Source: Planctomycetaceae bacterium (GTDB lineage: Bacteria; Planctomycetota; Planctomycetia; Pirellulales; Pirellulaceae). Taken from it: a stretch of DNA of 40,110 nucleotides. A model generated the notes under the pieces. It had not been told where the DNA came from and did not search any database. It was given only the letters and a program-made list of their open reading frames with translations. Location: assembly GCA_003233175.1 (NCBI GenBank), contig QIKY01000169.1:1-40110 (forward strand). The letters are read 5' to 3'. The position numbers and the translations under genes are program-made. Below are positions 24,803 to 32,212 of this stretch, one piece after another (position 1 is the stretch's first letter; every line of letters starts with the position of its first letter).

Positions 24803-25205
24803 ATTCCGTGCAACGGTGTTATGGGATTCCCGCCAAGCCGGAGGCGTATTTGATTTCATATCCCGGAAGGATAAAAGCCATTTGCCGGTGGTCGAGCGCA
24901 GCGAACACCACCGGAGGATCGAGGTCTCGACATTCCGCATCCCGGCGGGATGCCACGCGCCGTTGGAGTTCACGCTTCAGCGTGCGTCCGAGAACAAAAC
25001 ACGCTAAAGCGTGAACTCCAACGGTGGGCGGCGCGAATGACGACGTTGTTTCGAGGCGTTTCTCGCGCCCGCCGCGTCTGGCATCCCGCCGGGATGCATC
25101 GTTCGCTGCGTTGGCCTACCGGTGGTGTTCGCTGCGCTCGACCACCGGCTAATGGCTGGCAAGCCTCCGGCTTGGCGGGAATTCCGTAACACCATTGCAC
25201 GGAAT
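24803..25205. repeat. Composite nested-palindrome intergenic repeat, copy 2 (full length)
   Basis: Terminal arms 24803-24845 and 25163-25205 pair at 40 of 43 positions. Inside, in order: GATTTCATATCC...GGATAAAAGCCA; a CCGGTGG/CCACCGG hairpin; palindrome GCATCCCGGCGGGATGC (24937-24953); a family A core with 25-bp arms (24960-24984, 25000-25024; 1 mismatch); palindrome GCATCCCGCCGGGATGC (25081-25097); and a CCGGTGGT/ACCACCGG hairpin. Similarity to copy 1 (2061-2430) continues for about 12 bases past the right arm. The element fills the gap between convergent lptE-like and leuA genes. Confidence 0.88.
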
Positions 25206-25222
25206 AGATGTTGGACAGATGT

Positions 25223-26743
25223 TTACTTCCCGCCGGCAATACGGTTCACGGCGTCGAGAATTGCCATCACGGTGGCTTCGACGGTGTCGGTCGAGACGCC
25301 GCGCGCCCGGTGGATTTGGCCGTTGTGCTCGACTTCCAACGTAACTTCGCCCAGGGCGTCGTGCCCCAGCGTGGCGCTGCGCACGCGGTAGTCTTTACAT
25401 ACCAACTTCACGCCCGTGATCTGTTCGGTGGCCAGGAAGGCGGCGTCGATCAGGCCATCGCCTTCGGACGTTTCCTGCGTGATTTCCTCCTCGCCCCGGC
25501 GGAGCGTTATTTTCACGCGCGGCGGGCTGCCGCTGGATGAAGTGGCCTCGAACCTGACCAGCGACCATTCCTCGTCGGGCGTGTTGTGCAGTTGTTGCTG
25601 AACGAGGGCCACGATATCGCCGTCGTAGATTTCTTTCTTTCGGTCGGCCAACTCCTTGAACCGCTCGAACACCGAACGCAACTGCTCGCCGGTGAGTTGG
25701 AAGCCCAGCGATTTCGCCCGGTCAGCCAAGGCGGCGCGGCCGCTATGTTTTCCCAACACCAGATCGGTCTTGGCGAAGCCGACGTCTTCGGGCCGCATGA
25801 TTTCGTATGTGGTCCGCTCCTTGAGCATGCCGTCTTGGTGGATGCCCGCTTCATGCGCAAATGCGTTGCGGCCCACAATGGCCTTATTGCGTTGCACCTG
25901 CATGCCGGTGATTGCGGAAACCAGGCGGCTGGTCGGCGCCAGCCGTTTGGTGTTGATGCCGGTTTCGTACGGGTAATAATCGCTGCGGGTGTGGATCGCC
26001 ATCACGATTTCCTCCAACGCACAATTGCCCGCGCGTTCGCCAATGCCGTTGATCGTGCATTCGATCTGGCCGGCGCCCGCTTCCAACGCGGCCAAACTGT
26101 TGGCCACCGCCAGTCCCAAATCGTTATGGCAATGCACGCTAATCACGGCTTGGTCGATGTTCGGCACGCGGTTGATGAGCATCTCGATCACCTTGCCCAT
26201 TTGCGCGGGCGTGGCGTAGCCGACGGTATCGGGAATGTTGACCGTGGCGGCGCCGGCGGCAATGGCCGCTTCGACAACTTCGCAAAGAAAATCGGCTTCG
26301 GTGCGGGCGGCGTCTTCGGGAGAGAACTCGACATCGTCGCAATAACTCACGGCGCGTTCCACGCCCGCCACCGCCCTGCCGATAATCTCTTCCCGCGTCA
26401 TCTTCAACTTGAATTCGCGGTGAATGGCGCTGGTGGCCAAAAAGACATGAATGCGAGGATCTTGCGCGCCTTTAACCGCCTCCCACGCGCGGTCGATATC
26501 GCGGTCGTTGCAGCGGGCCAGTCCACAGATGGCGGCGCCGCGAAAGTTATTCGCAATTTCCCGCACGGCTTCAAAATCGCCCGGCGAGGCGATGGGAAAA
26601 CCGGCTTCGATGATGTCGACTCCCAGCGTGAGCAACGCCTGGGCCACCTCCAACTTCTCCGGCAGGTTCATGCTCGCTCCAGGCGATTGCTCGCCGTCGC
26701 GGAGCGTGGTGTCGAATATACGAATTTGTTTGCGATCCGCCAT
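25223..26743 (-). CDS. leuA: 2-isopropylmalate synthase
   Basis: 506 residues, full length. The enzyme condenses acetyl-CoA with 2-oxoisovalerate, the first committed step of leucine synthesis. N-terminal TIM barrel: IFDTTLRDGEQSPGASM (metal and catalytic Arg-Asp), VHCHNDLGLAVANSL (metal-binding His-x-His), and GIGERAGNCALEE; the linker and the C-terminal LeuA allosteric domain (about 390-500; VKITLRRGEEEITQ to DAVNRIAGGK) for leucine feedback are present. The start ATG 26743 has AAGGA about 9 bases upstream. Expression is likely controlled by the leucine-rich leader and terminator upstream. No other leu genes are in the window. Confidence 0.97.
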   Translation of the reverse strand: MADRKQIRIFDTTLRDGEQSPGASMNLPEKLEVAQALLTLGVDIIEAGFPIASPGDFEAVREIANNFRGAAICGLARCNDRDIDRAWEAVKGAQDPRIHVFLATSAIHREFKLKMTREEIIGRAVAGVERAVSYCDDVEFSPEDAARTEADFLCEVVEAAIAAGAATVNIPDTVGYATPAQMGKVIEMLINRVPNIDQAVISVHCHNDLGLAVANSLAALEAGAGQIECTINGIGERAGNCALEEIVMAIHTRSDYYPYETGINTKRLAPTSRLVSAITGMQVQRNKAIVGRNAFAHEAGIHQDGMLKERTTYEIMRPEDVGFAKTDLVLGKHSGRAALADRAKSLGFQLTGEQLRSVFERFKELADRKKEIYDGDIVALVQQQLHNTPDEEWSLVRFEATSSSGSPPRVKITLRRGEEEITQETSEGDGLIDAAFLATEQITGVKLVCKDYRVRSATLGHDALGEVTLEVEHNGQIHRARGVSTDTVEATVMAILDAVNRIAGGK

Positions 26744-26897
26744 TGTGCGGGTTCCTTGTTCAAGATCGTGAAAATGGTTGCTGTGCTACTTTTTCGGCAG
26801 GCCGGCCCTTGGCCGGCCGGTAAGCAACAGGCAAGATCTTGAAAGGCCGCGCCCCGGGCGGCGGTTTGGTTTGGCCGAAGCCATGTTCACTCTCCAT

Positions 26898-26930
26898 AAA
26901 AAAACCCCGAAAGCCAAGTGGCTCCGGGGT
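26898..26930 (-). terminator. Intrinsic terminator in the leuA leader (attenuator)
   Basis: On the minus strand ACCCCGGAGCC, loop ACTT, then GGCTTTCGGGGT forms a stem of about 11 bp with one bulged T, followed by seven T (26904-26898). It lies 33 bases after the stop of the leader peptide and about 155 bases before the leuA start. The 5' arm (CCCC and GCC) is complementary to GGGG (26963-26960) and GGC (26970-26968) at the end of the leader ORF, so an alternative antiterminator is possible. Confidence 0.85.
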
Positions 26931-26962
26931 ATAGCTGACTAAAGTTCGTATCAACAACGCCC

Positions 26963-27025
26963 CTACGGCCTGACGGCGGAAAGTCCGCCGGTTGCAAGTA
27001 AAAGTAGTAGGGCGAGGTTGTTCAT
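26963..27025 (-). CDS. Leucine-rich leader peptide of leuA
   Basis: 20 residues: MNNLALLLLLATGGLSAVRP. Seven of 20 codons are Leu, five of them consecutive (CTA CTA CTT TTA CTT, codons 6-10), using codons expected to be rare in this GC-rich genome. After it come a hairpin CGGCGGA/TCCGCCG (minus strand, 26990-26974, overlapping the last codons) and the terminator. This is the standard layout of ribosome-mediated leucine attenuation: stalling at Leu codons would free the later segment to prevent terminator formation. A weak GGAAAAG Shine-Dalgarno sequence lies just upstream. Confidence 0.85.
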   Translation of the reverse strand: MNNLALLLLLATGGLSAVRP

Positions 27026-27098
27026 GACTTTTCCGGGTCGATCTTCCGTTTTTCGGGCCGTTTTTCGGGCGGCAAATGCAGCCGCCTTCAATAACTGT

Positions 27099-27127
27099 AC
27101 TCTACTGGAGCTTTTTAGGCCGGTCAA
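27099..27127 (-). promoter_or_regulatory. Candidate promoter of the leuA leader
   Basis: On the minus strand TTGACC (27127-27122), a 17-base spacer and TAGAGT (27104-27099). Transcription would start near 27092, about 67 bases before the leader-peptide ATG. A GGCGGC/GCCGCC hairpin and two CCCGAAAAACGG repeats lie in the leader between. Confidence 0.5.
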
Positions 27128-27336
27128 GGTTCAGATCTTTGACGTTTTTCGAAATCCTCGTTCAAAATACCGCCGATGCGGAGTCGTGCCGCCCAGAAGA
27201 TACGCGGCCGTGATTATTCGAAAACAGTGAAGAACTCCGACAACAATCGCATCTAAAAGAATGATGTCAGGCAAAAGTAGCGACGGCCAACAGGCGTCGC
27301 CATTCAGGCGGTTTTTCTGAAAAAGGAGAGTTTCCA

Positions 27337-27747
27337 ATGTTTATCAAATTACTTGCTGTCGTGGCTGCGTCGGTTGGCCTGATTTTGGTCGCCGGAAGTT
27401 CACCGTCTGCGAACCCGACCTGTTGCATGAAGCGGGCCTACTGCTGCTCGGTCAAAGCACGCTGCTGTGATGGAAACGCCGCAATCGAAAAGACAGTTGC
27501 CATGGCCACTGCAAATGCCAGCGATGACGTCGCGATGCCCACTTGCTGCATGAAACACGCCTATTGCTGCTCGGAAAACCGAAGCTGCTGCTCGAAAGCC
27601 TCGGCCCAGAACACGCCGGATGCGAAAGCCGTAAAAGCGAACGACGTTGCCAGTAACGAAGCTGCAATGCCCACCTGCTGCATGAAACGCGCCTATTGCT
27701 GCTCGAAGAACCTAAGCTGCTGTGGTTCGACTACGACTAGCGGATAA
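27337..27747 (+). CDS. Secreted Cys-rich protein with three CCx5CCx5CC repeats
   Basis: 136 residues. Signal peptide MFIKLLAVVAASVGLILVAG, cleaved probably near SSPSA. The mature part has three near-identical units, PTCC-MKRAY-CC-x5-CC, at residues 29-44, 70-85 and 114-129, each with six cysteines as three CC pairs spaced five apart; linkers of about 30 residues are rich in Ala, Asp, Asn and Lys. The function is unknown. The cysteine pairs could bind soft metals such as Cu or Zn or form disulfides. The start has AAAAAGGAG about 9 bases upstream. It is divergent from leuA; a weak TTGACG/CAAAAT promoter lies near 27139-27168. Confidence 0.85.
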   Translation: MFIKLLAVVAASVGLILVAGSSPSANPTCCMKRAYCCSVKARCCDGNAAIEKTVAMATANASDDVAMPTCCMKHAYCCSENRSCCSKASAQNTPDAKAVKANDVASNEAAMPTCCMKRAYCCSKNLSCCGSTTTSG

Positions 27748-28063
27748 CGCCGGAATGTCTTGGATGAGGAGAATGTCTGAAGTTGTTTTTTCGGGCGATA
27801 CGTCAATTTGGTTGTCGTGTCGCCCGCTGGCGTTTCTTGCCCGCCTTGGGCCTGAATCCTGCTATTCGCCTGATGCTCCACGATAGGCCGCCGAAAAGCA
27901 AATCAGCTTTCTCGTACTGCGTTGGGCTCCAGGGTGGTAAGATTGTTGCGTAGGCAACGCTTGCAGTGGCGGATTTCCACCACTGCGGGCCCTCCATTCG
28001 CAACCGGGCGATGGCAACAGGCGCCCCTTCCCCACTATTTGCTCGATCTGATCCTCCAGTGGA
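27748..28063. other. Non-coding gap before the TPR gene
   Basis: No gene is supported. A hairpin with arms CGGGCGA and TCGCCCG (about 27792-27827, 21-base loop) is present, but the T-run precedes it instead of following it, so it is not a rightward terminator. The short open frames are shadows. Confidence 0.5.
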
Positions 28064-29389
28064 ATGAAACGAAAACGTCATCCGGGAAATCGCCCTCCAG
28101 ACGGGCAACCTTCGCAGCCACGGAGCGGGCGCGGTTCGAAGCGGAGCCGAATCAGCTTTATCGTGTTGCTCGTGGTATTGGCGCTCGGGCTGTTGCTTGT
28201 CGGGCGAAATCGGGCCGGCGCCCCCAATGCGTTTGGGCGTTGGAGAATCTCCCAGCGTCGGTTGGTCGACGCCCAATGGTGGCTGGAATGGGCGCAGCGG
28301 CTTGACCCGAACAACGCGGAAACGGAGTTTCTATTCGCCCGGGTCGCCCGACGAAAAGGCGAAATGGCCGAGGTCCGTGAGCATCTGGCGCGGGCGGCGG
28401 AGCTTCAATATCCGTTGGCCAGTGTTGAAAAGGAACAATGGTTGGCCATGGCCCAGTCTGGGCAACTGCGGGAGGCCGAACAGCACTTAGCTTCGCTATT
28501 GTCCGAAAACCAAGGTGATGGCGCGGAAGTCTGCGAAGCCTTCGTGATTGGGTTGCTTCGCCATCGCAGGTTTGAAACGGCGCGAGAGCTGCTGCGCGTG
28601 TGGTCGGCCGATCTTCCCCACGATCCTCAGCCCTTCTTTTATTTGGGGGCAATCGAGCAAGACCAGAAAAATTGGGATAAAGCGATTGGGTTCTACGAGA
28701 AGGCTCTGCAGGAGGATTCCAAGCGGGGCGATATCAGCATAGCGATCGCGAAGTGCTATCTAGAAAAAAAACAGCCTACTCAAGCGTTGGAACACTACCG
28801 GGCGGCAGCCATCCCGGACGGCAAGCAGCGAGTTCCCGCCTTGGTGGGGCAAGCACATTGCTTGCGCGAGTTGGGGAAATCGGCGGAGGCTCGGGCGCCG
28901 CTCCAGCAGGCGTTGGCGATCGACGCCGACGATTCGGCGGCAAACTTTGAGATTGCACAGGTGGAATTGGAAGCGGCTGAGTTTGCTTCCGCGCTCAAAC
29001 GGCTGGCGCCCCTGGTGGACCGTGAACCGCGAAACCACGATGCCCGATTCGCCTACGCGGTTGCGCTGCGCAGCACTGGAAAGGCCGCCGCCGCGGCCAA
29101 GCAATTTGAAATCGTTTCACGGGCGCGTAAACAACTCACCAAGGCGACGAACTTGGCGGAGCAAATGGAATCGCCCGACGATGTCGAAGCCCGGCATGAA
29201 ATTGGCGCTATTTTCCTAGAATATGGCGATCCCGAGGAAGGGCTCCAGTGGCTTACCAGTGTGTTTAACTACGACCCCAACTACAAACCGACCCACCGAG
29301 TCTTGGCCGATTTCTACGCCGCCAAGCAATCCCAAAGCCCACAATACGCCGCCCTTGCCAAACACCATCGTGCGATGAGCCAGGAATAG
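28064..29389 (+). CDS. Membrane-anchored TPR protein
   Basis: 441 residues. A very basic N-terminus (MKRKRHPGNRPPDG to GSKRSRIS) precedes a helix FIVLLVVLALGLLLVG, giving an N-in anchor with a periplasmic C-terminal domain. From about residue 70 to the end are 8-10 TPR units, for example DPQPFFYLGAIEQDQKNWDKAIGFYEKALQ and APLQQALAIDADDSAANFEIAQVEL. TPRs bind protein partners. The gene is 11 bases before the first CRTAC1-type gene, so they are very likely co-transcribed and may work together. The pairing TPR + CRTAC1 recurs at 32213-36978, where the TPRs are fused to a cytochrome. Confidence 0.85.
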   Translation: MKRKRHPGNRPPDGQPSQPRSGRGSKRSRISFIVLLVVLALGLLLVGRNRAGAPNAFGRWRISQRRLVDAQWWLEWAQRLDPNNAETEFLFARVARRKGEMAEVREHLARAAELQYPLASVEKEQWLAMAQSGQLREAEQHLASLLSENQGDGAEVCEAFVIGLLRHRRFETARELLRVWSADLPHDPQPFFYLGAIEQDQKNWDKAIGFYEKALQEDSKRGDISIAIAKCYLEKKQPTQALEHYRAAAIPDGKQRVPALVGQAHCLRELGKSAEARAPLQQALAIDADDSAANFEIAQVELEAAEFASALKRLAPLVDREPRNHDARFAYAVALRSTGKAAAAAKQFEIVSRARKQLTKATNLAEQMESPDDVEARHEIGAIFLEYGDPEEGLQWLTSVFNYDPNYKPTHRVLADFYAAKQSQSPQYAALAKHHRAMSQE

Positions 29390-29400
29390 AGTTCCCTCGA

Positions 29401-31137
29401 ATGCCGCTGCAAAAACGAAACCCGCTGCAGAAACGAAAGCCGCTGTCGCGACTGCTGGCGATTTTTCTGCTCGCGACGGCGGCATGCCTCGGCTGCCACA
29501 AAATAGAGGCCCCCGCAAAAAAAGAAAAAAACAAGGCGCCGGTCGTCCAGCCAGCCAAAATTTTGTTCCTCGACAAGACGGAAAAATCAGGTGTTTCGTT
29601 TCAGTTCACCTCTGGCCGGCAAGCAGACCATAATTCCATTTTGGAGTGGCTGGGCGGCGGCGTCGCGATTCTTGACTACGACAACGACCGCCAGCCCGAT
29701 CTTATCTTCGCCGGCGGCGGCGATTTTCACGGCAAAAAAATCGTTGGCGCGGCCTGCCAATTGTTTCGCCACGAAGACGCCTGGAGCTACCAGAATGTTT
29801 CTAGCTGGGCGCTCAGAGTCGACTTCTCCCACTATAACCACGGATGCCAGGCGGCCGATTACGACAACGACGGCTTCACCGACGTGCTTGTCACTGGCTA
29901 CGGCGGTCTGATACTGCTCCACAACCAAGGCGATGGAACGTTTGTCGAAACCCAGCGGGAAGCGCGGCTCGACGATGCGTCTTGGAGCACCAGCGCCGCA
30001 TGGGCCGACTTCAACGCGGACGGAAACCTCGATGTTTACATAGCACATTATGTGAATTGGTCTTTCGAGAACCACCCGCTCTGCAAAGGATTCGGCAAGC
30101 CGGACGTCTGCCCTCCCAAGCGGTTTGATCCCCTGCCCGATACTCTTTATTTCAGCAACGGCGCTGGCGAATTTCAGGATGTTTCCGAAGCAGTTGGCCT
30201 GCGTAAAGATGGCAAGGGTTTGGGTGTTGTGGCGGCCGATCTCGACCAAGACCAAGATATCGATATTTACGTCGCCAACGACACCACCGACAATTTCCTC
30301 TACTTGAATGAGGGAGATGGGGTCTTCAAGGAAGTGGGCGTTGTTGCGGGCGTCTCGGGAGACGATGTCGGGATCGCCAATGGAAGCATGGGCGTCGACG
30401 TATGCGACTTCAATCAAGACGGCAAGCTCGACCTGTGGGTGGCGAACTACGCGGAGGAGCCCTTCGCCCTTTATCGAAGTTTCGGCGGCGGGCAGTTCCA
30501 ACATGTGAGCAAGTCGACCGGCATCAATGCCTTGAACGGGCTGTTCGTGGGGTTTGGCACTGCATTCGCCGACTTCGATCTCGACGGAGACCAAGACGTC
30601 GTCGTCGCCAATGGGCATGTCATGAAGTACCCTCCCACGACCAACGTGGAGCAAATTCCCTTGCTGTTGCGCAACGACAACGGCCGGCGTTTCGAACGCG
30701 CCGCATTCGAGGAAGGAAATTATTTTGCGCGAGCGCATCTGGGACGAGGGTTGGCGGCAGCCGACCTTGACCACGACGGCGACATCGATTTGGTCGTTTC
30801 CCACTTGCGCGAACCGGCTGCGCTGCTCAGCAACGGCGCCCCGGCCGGCGGCCAATGGTTTTGCGTCCGACTCATCGGCAGGAGCAGTAATCGGGAGGCT
30901 ATCGGCGCCAAGTTGGTTCTGCACACATCCTCGGGCGACCAACTGCGAACCGTGAAGGGCGGCGGAAGTTATTTGTCGCAATCCGATTTGCGAGCGCACT
31001 GGGGAGTCGCCCCGGGAGTGGTTGTCAGCGGCCTGACCATAACTTGGCCAAGCGGCATTCAGCAGAAGTTGGATTCGCCATCGCGCAACGCCACAACCAT
31101 TCTGCTGGAGCCACGGCCAAACGCCGAACGAAAGTGA
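29401..31137 (+). CDS. CRTAC1-family FG-GAP/ASPIC-UnbV protein (lipoprotein)
   Basis: 578 residues. A signal with lipobox-like ATAACLGC at about residue 32 suggests a lipidated exported protein; before it is a duplicated LQKRNPLQKRKPL. The body has FG-GAP/VCBS blades with Ca-binding loops such as DYDNDRQPD, DYDNDGFTD, DFNADGNLD, DLDQDQDID, DFNQDGKLD and DFDLDGDQD, forming a beta-propeller. The ASPIC/UnbV domain is C-terminal (about 490-575; WFCVRLIGRSSNREAIGAK to LTITWPSG). The biochemical role of this family is largely unknown. It is 11 bases after the TPR gene and resembles the gene at 35089. Confidence 0.9.
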   Translation: MPLQKRNPLQKRKPLSRLLAIFLLATAACLGCHKIEAPAKKEKNKAPVVQPAKILFLDKTEKSGVSFQFTSGRQADHNSILEWLGGGVAILDYDNDRQPDLIFAGGGDFHGKKIVGAACQLFRHEDAWSYQNVSSWALRVDFSHYNHGCQAADYDNDGFTDVLVTGYGGLILLHNQGDGTFVETQREARLDDASWSTSAAWADFNADGNLDVYIAHYVNWSFENHPLCKGFGKPDVCPPKRFDPLPDTLYFSNGAGEFQDVSEAVGLRKDGKGLGVVAADLDQDQDIDIYVANDTTDNFLYLNEGDGVFKEVGVVAGVSGDDVGIANGSMGVDVCDFNQDGKLDLWVANYAEEPFALYRSFGGGQFQHVSKSTGINALNGLFVGFGTAFADFDLDGDQDVVVANGHVMKYPPTTNVEQIPLLLRNDNGRRFERAAFEEGNYFARAHLGRGLAAADLDHDGDIDLVVSHLREPAALLSNGAPAGGQWFCVRLIGRSSNREAIGAKLVLHTSSGDQLRTVKGGGSYLSQSDLRAHWGVAPGVVVSGLTITWPSGIQQKLDSPSRNATTILLEPRPNAERK

Positions 31138-31140
31138 CCA

Positions 31141-31192
31141 GGACCTCCCACTCGTCTAAAAGTTTGGCATTTTGAAAATGCCTGGACGGAGG
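31141..31192 (+). terminator. Hairpin downstream of the first CRTAC1 gene
   Basis: The core GGCATTTTGAAAATGCC (about 31169-31185) forms a hairpin; outer CCTCC/GGAGG words may extend it. There is no T-tract. The core and its left flank (ACCTCCC...TAAAAG) match the terminator region after the second CRTAC1 gene at 36995-37030, so this is probably a diverged copy of that terminator. Confidence 0.5.
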
Positions 31193-31623
31193 ATAGCGCT
31201 CTGCTGGCAAGCACCCCGAGCGCCGTTCCAGGGCCGGAAGCAAACGCCGGGGGCGACTTAACCTCGGCCTCTTTCAGCTTGCTTTTGGCCTAATGCGAAA
31301 AACACAATCCAATAATACTGCCTTTAGTCCATAATCACTCACTAACTCCAACACCCAACACGCCCAAACGCGACGTCCCGCTGAACCCGCACCGGCTGGA
31401 AAGATTCGTGGCCGGGCAACGAACAGTTGCCAAAAATGAACCCTTCCGGCCCGGTGTGCGTACCCCAAAATAGTGGAGTAGCCATCTGTTCGGCTGGTGC
31501 TCGCAAGGTATGCTGGAAAGCAAGGCACGCGGCGGATGACAATTCATCGGCCGCTTCCGAACGTGCGACGGCCTTGGAAGGCCAGCGTACATTTGGAATG
31601 AGAACTCACGGAATCGTAAAAAG
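31193..31623. other. Non-coding gap
   Basis: No gene is supported. A GGCCGGAAGCAAACGCC stretch near 31233 has a GGAA tetraloop-like look but does not satisfy the SRP RNA core. The open frames here, on both strands, are not protein-like. Confidence 0.45.
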
Positions 31624-32004
31624 GTGTGTGCGGTGGTTCGTCTGTCGCCAGTTTTCCGAATGACTCTTGCAGCGCCGGCGGCTGGCGTTCTGGCTGCCGC
31701 TCTTTTCATGCTGTTTCCGGCTGTGGCGGCGGCTTCCTGTGGCGATTATCTGGAGCATTCGAGTCGCGTTCCTCTGTTGACGAACTCCGGGCCAGAGCAA
31801 TTGCCTTCGTGCGAGGAATCGCCACCGGCGCCCGCTTCGGACGCCGTCGTGGTGCTGTCCGTGGAGCGAAGCCCCGATTCGGCGATTGGGTTTGCAGCGG
31901 TCGCCGGTTCCAGCGGAACGCGGGGCCAAGTCCGCCTGGCTGTTTTTCTTTGTCCCGCTTTTCTGGCCAAGGGCCGTATCGAACGTCCTCCGCGCGAAGC
32001 GTGA
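31624..32004 (+). CDS. Small secreted hypothetical protein (CGDYL motif)
   Basis: 126 residues. The N-terminus is a plausible signal peptide (basic VVRLSPVFR then LAAPAAGVLAAALFMLFPAVAAA) with cleavage before SCGDYLEH. The mature part is Pro/Ala/Ser-rich with one more Cys pair position (LPSCEE, FLCPAF). No family could be named. GTG 31624 keeps the basic n-region; ATG 31660 is an alternative that loses it. It lies between the two CRTAC1 gene groups on the same strand; a functional link is not shown. Confidence 0.45.
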   Translation: MCAVVRLSPVFRMTLAAPAAGVLAAALFMLFPAVAAASCGDYLEHSSRVPLLTNSGPEQLPSCEESPPAPASDAVVVLSVERSPDSAIGFAAVAGSSGTRGQVRLAVFLCPAFLAKGRIERPPREA

Positions 32005-32212
32005 GCAATTTCTCGGCGACGTCGCCGTGCTTGCCCACCAGCTTTGTATTCCTAGTGATACGCGCCTGCTGGCAGGGCGGCTTTGACGAAAGACCGTATG
32101 CGTCTGTTTGACGTGAGCGGTCTTCGCATCGGCGGCGTCTTTCTCGCTTTGCGTTGTTCGTTGCGTCGGTCGGTTGCGTTGTTGGCAACGGCGGGCGTTA
32201 TGGAGTTCCACG

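Noticed and set aside
10968-25024. GTTGGAGT repeats as a CRISPR array
   Set aside because: The copies are kilobases apart, in both orientations, with no regular spacers and no cas genes.
24790-25239. Short open frames inside the composite repeat
   Set aside because: They read through palindromes on both strands with similar peptides, as expected of shadow translation of inverted repeats; no ribosome-binding sites were seen.
26760-26957. A second leader ORF of 65 codons between the terminator and leuA
   Set aside because: It starts upstream of the terminator hairpin and runs through it, with Pro/Arg-rich low-quality sequence; the 20-codon leader explains the region better.
31225-31265. Possible SRP RNA core (CCAGGGCCGGAAGCAAACG)
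   Set aside because: The GGAA tetraloop and CCAGG are there, but the closing pair is broken and the 3' side lacks the conserved AGCAG, so the domain IV internal loop cannot form.
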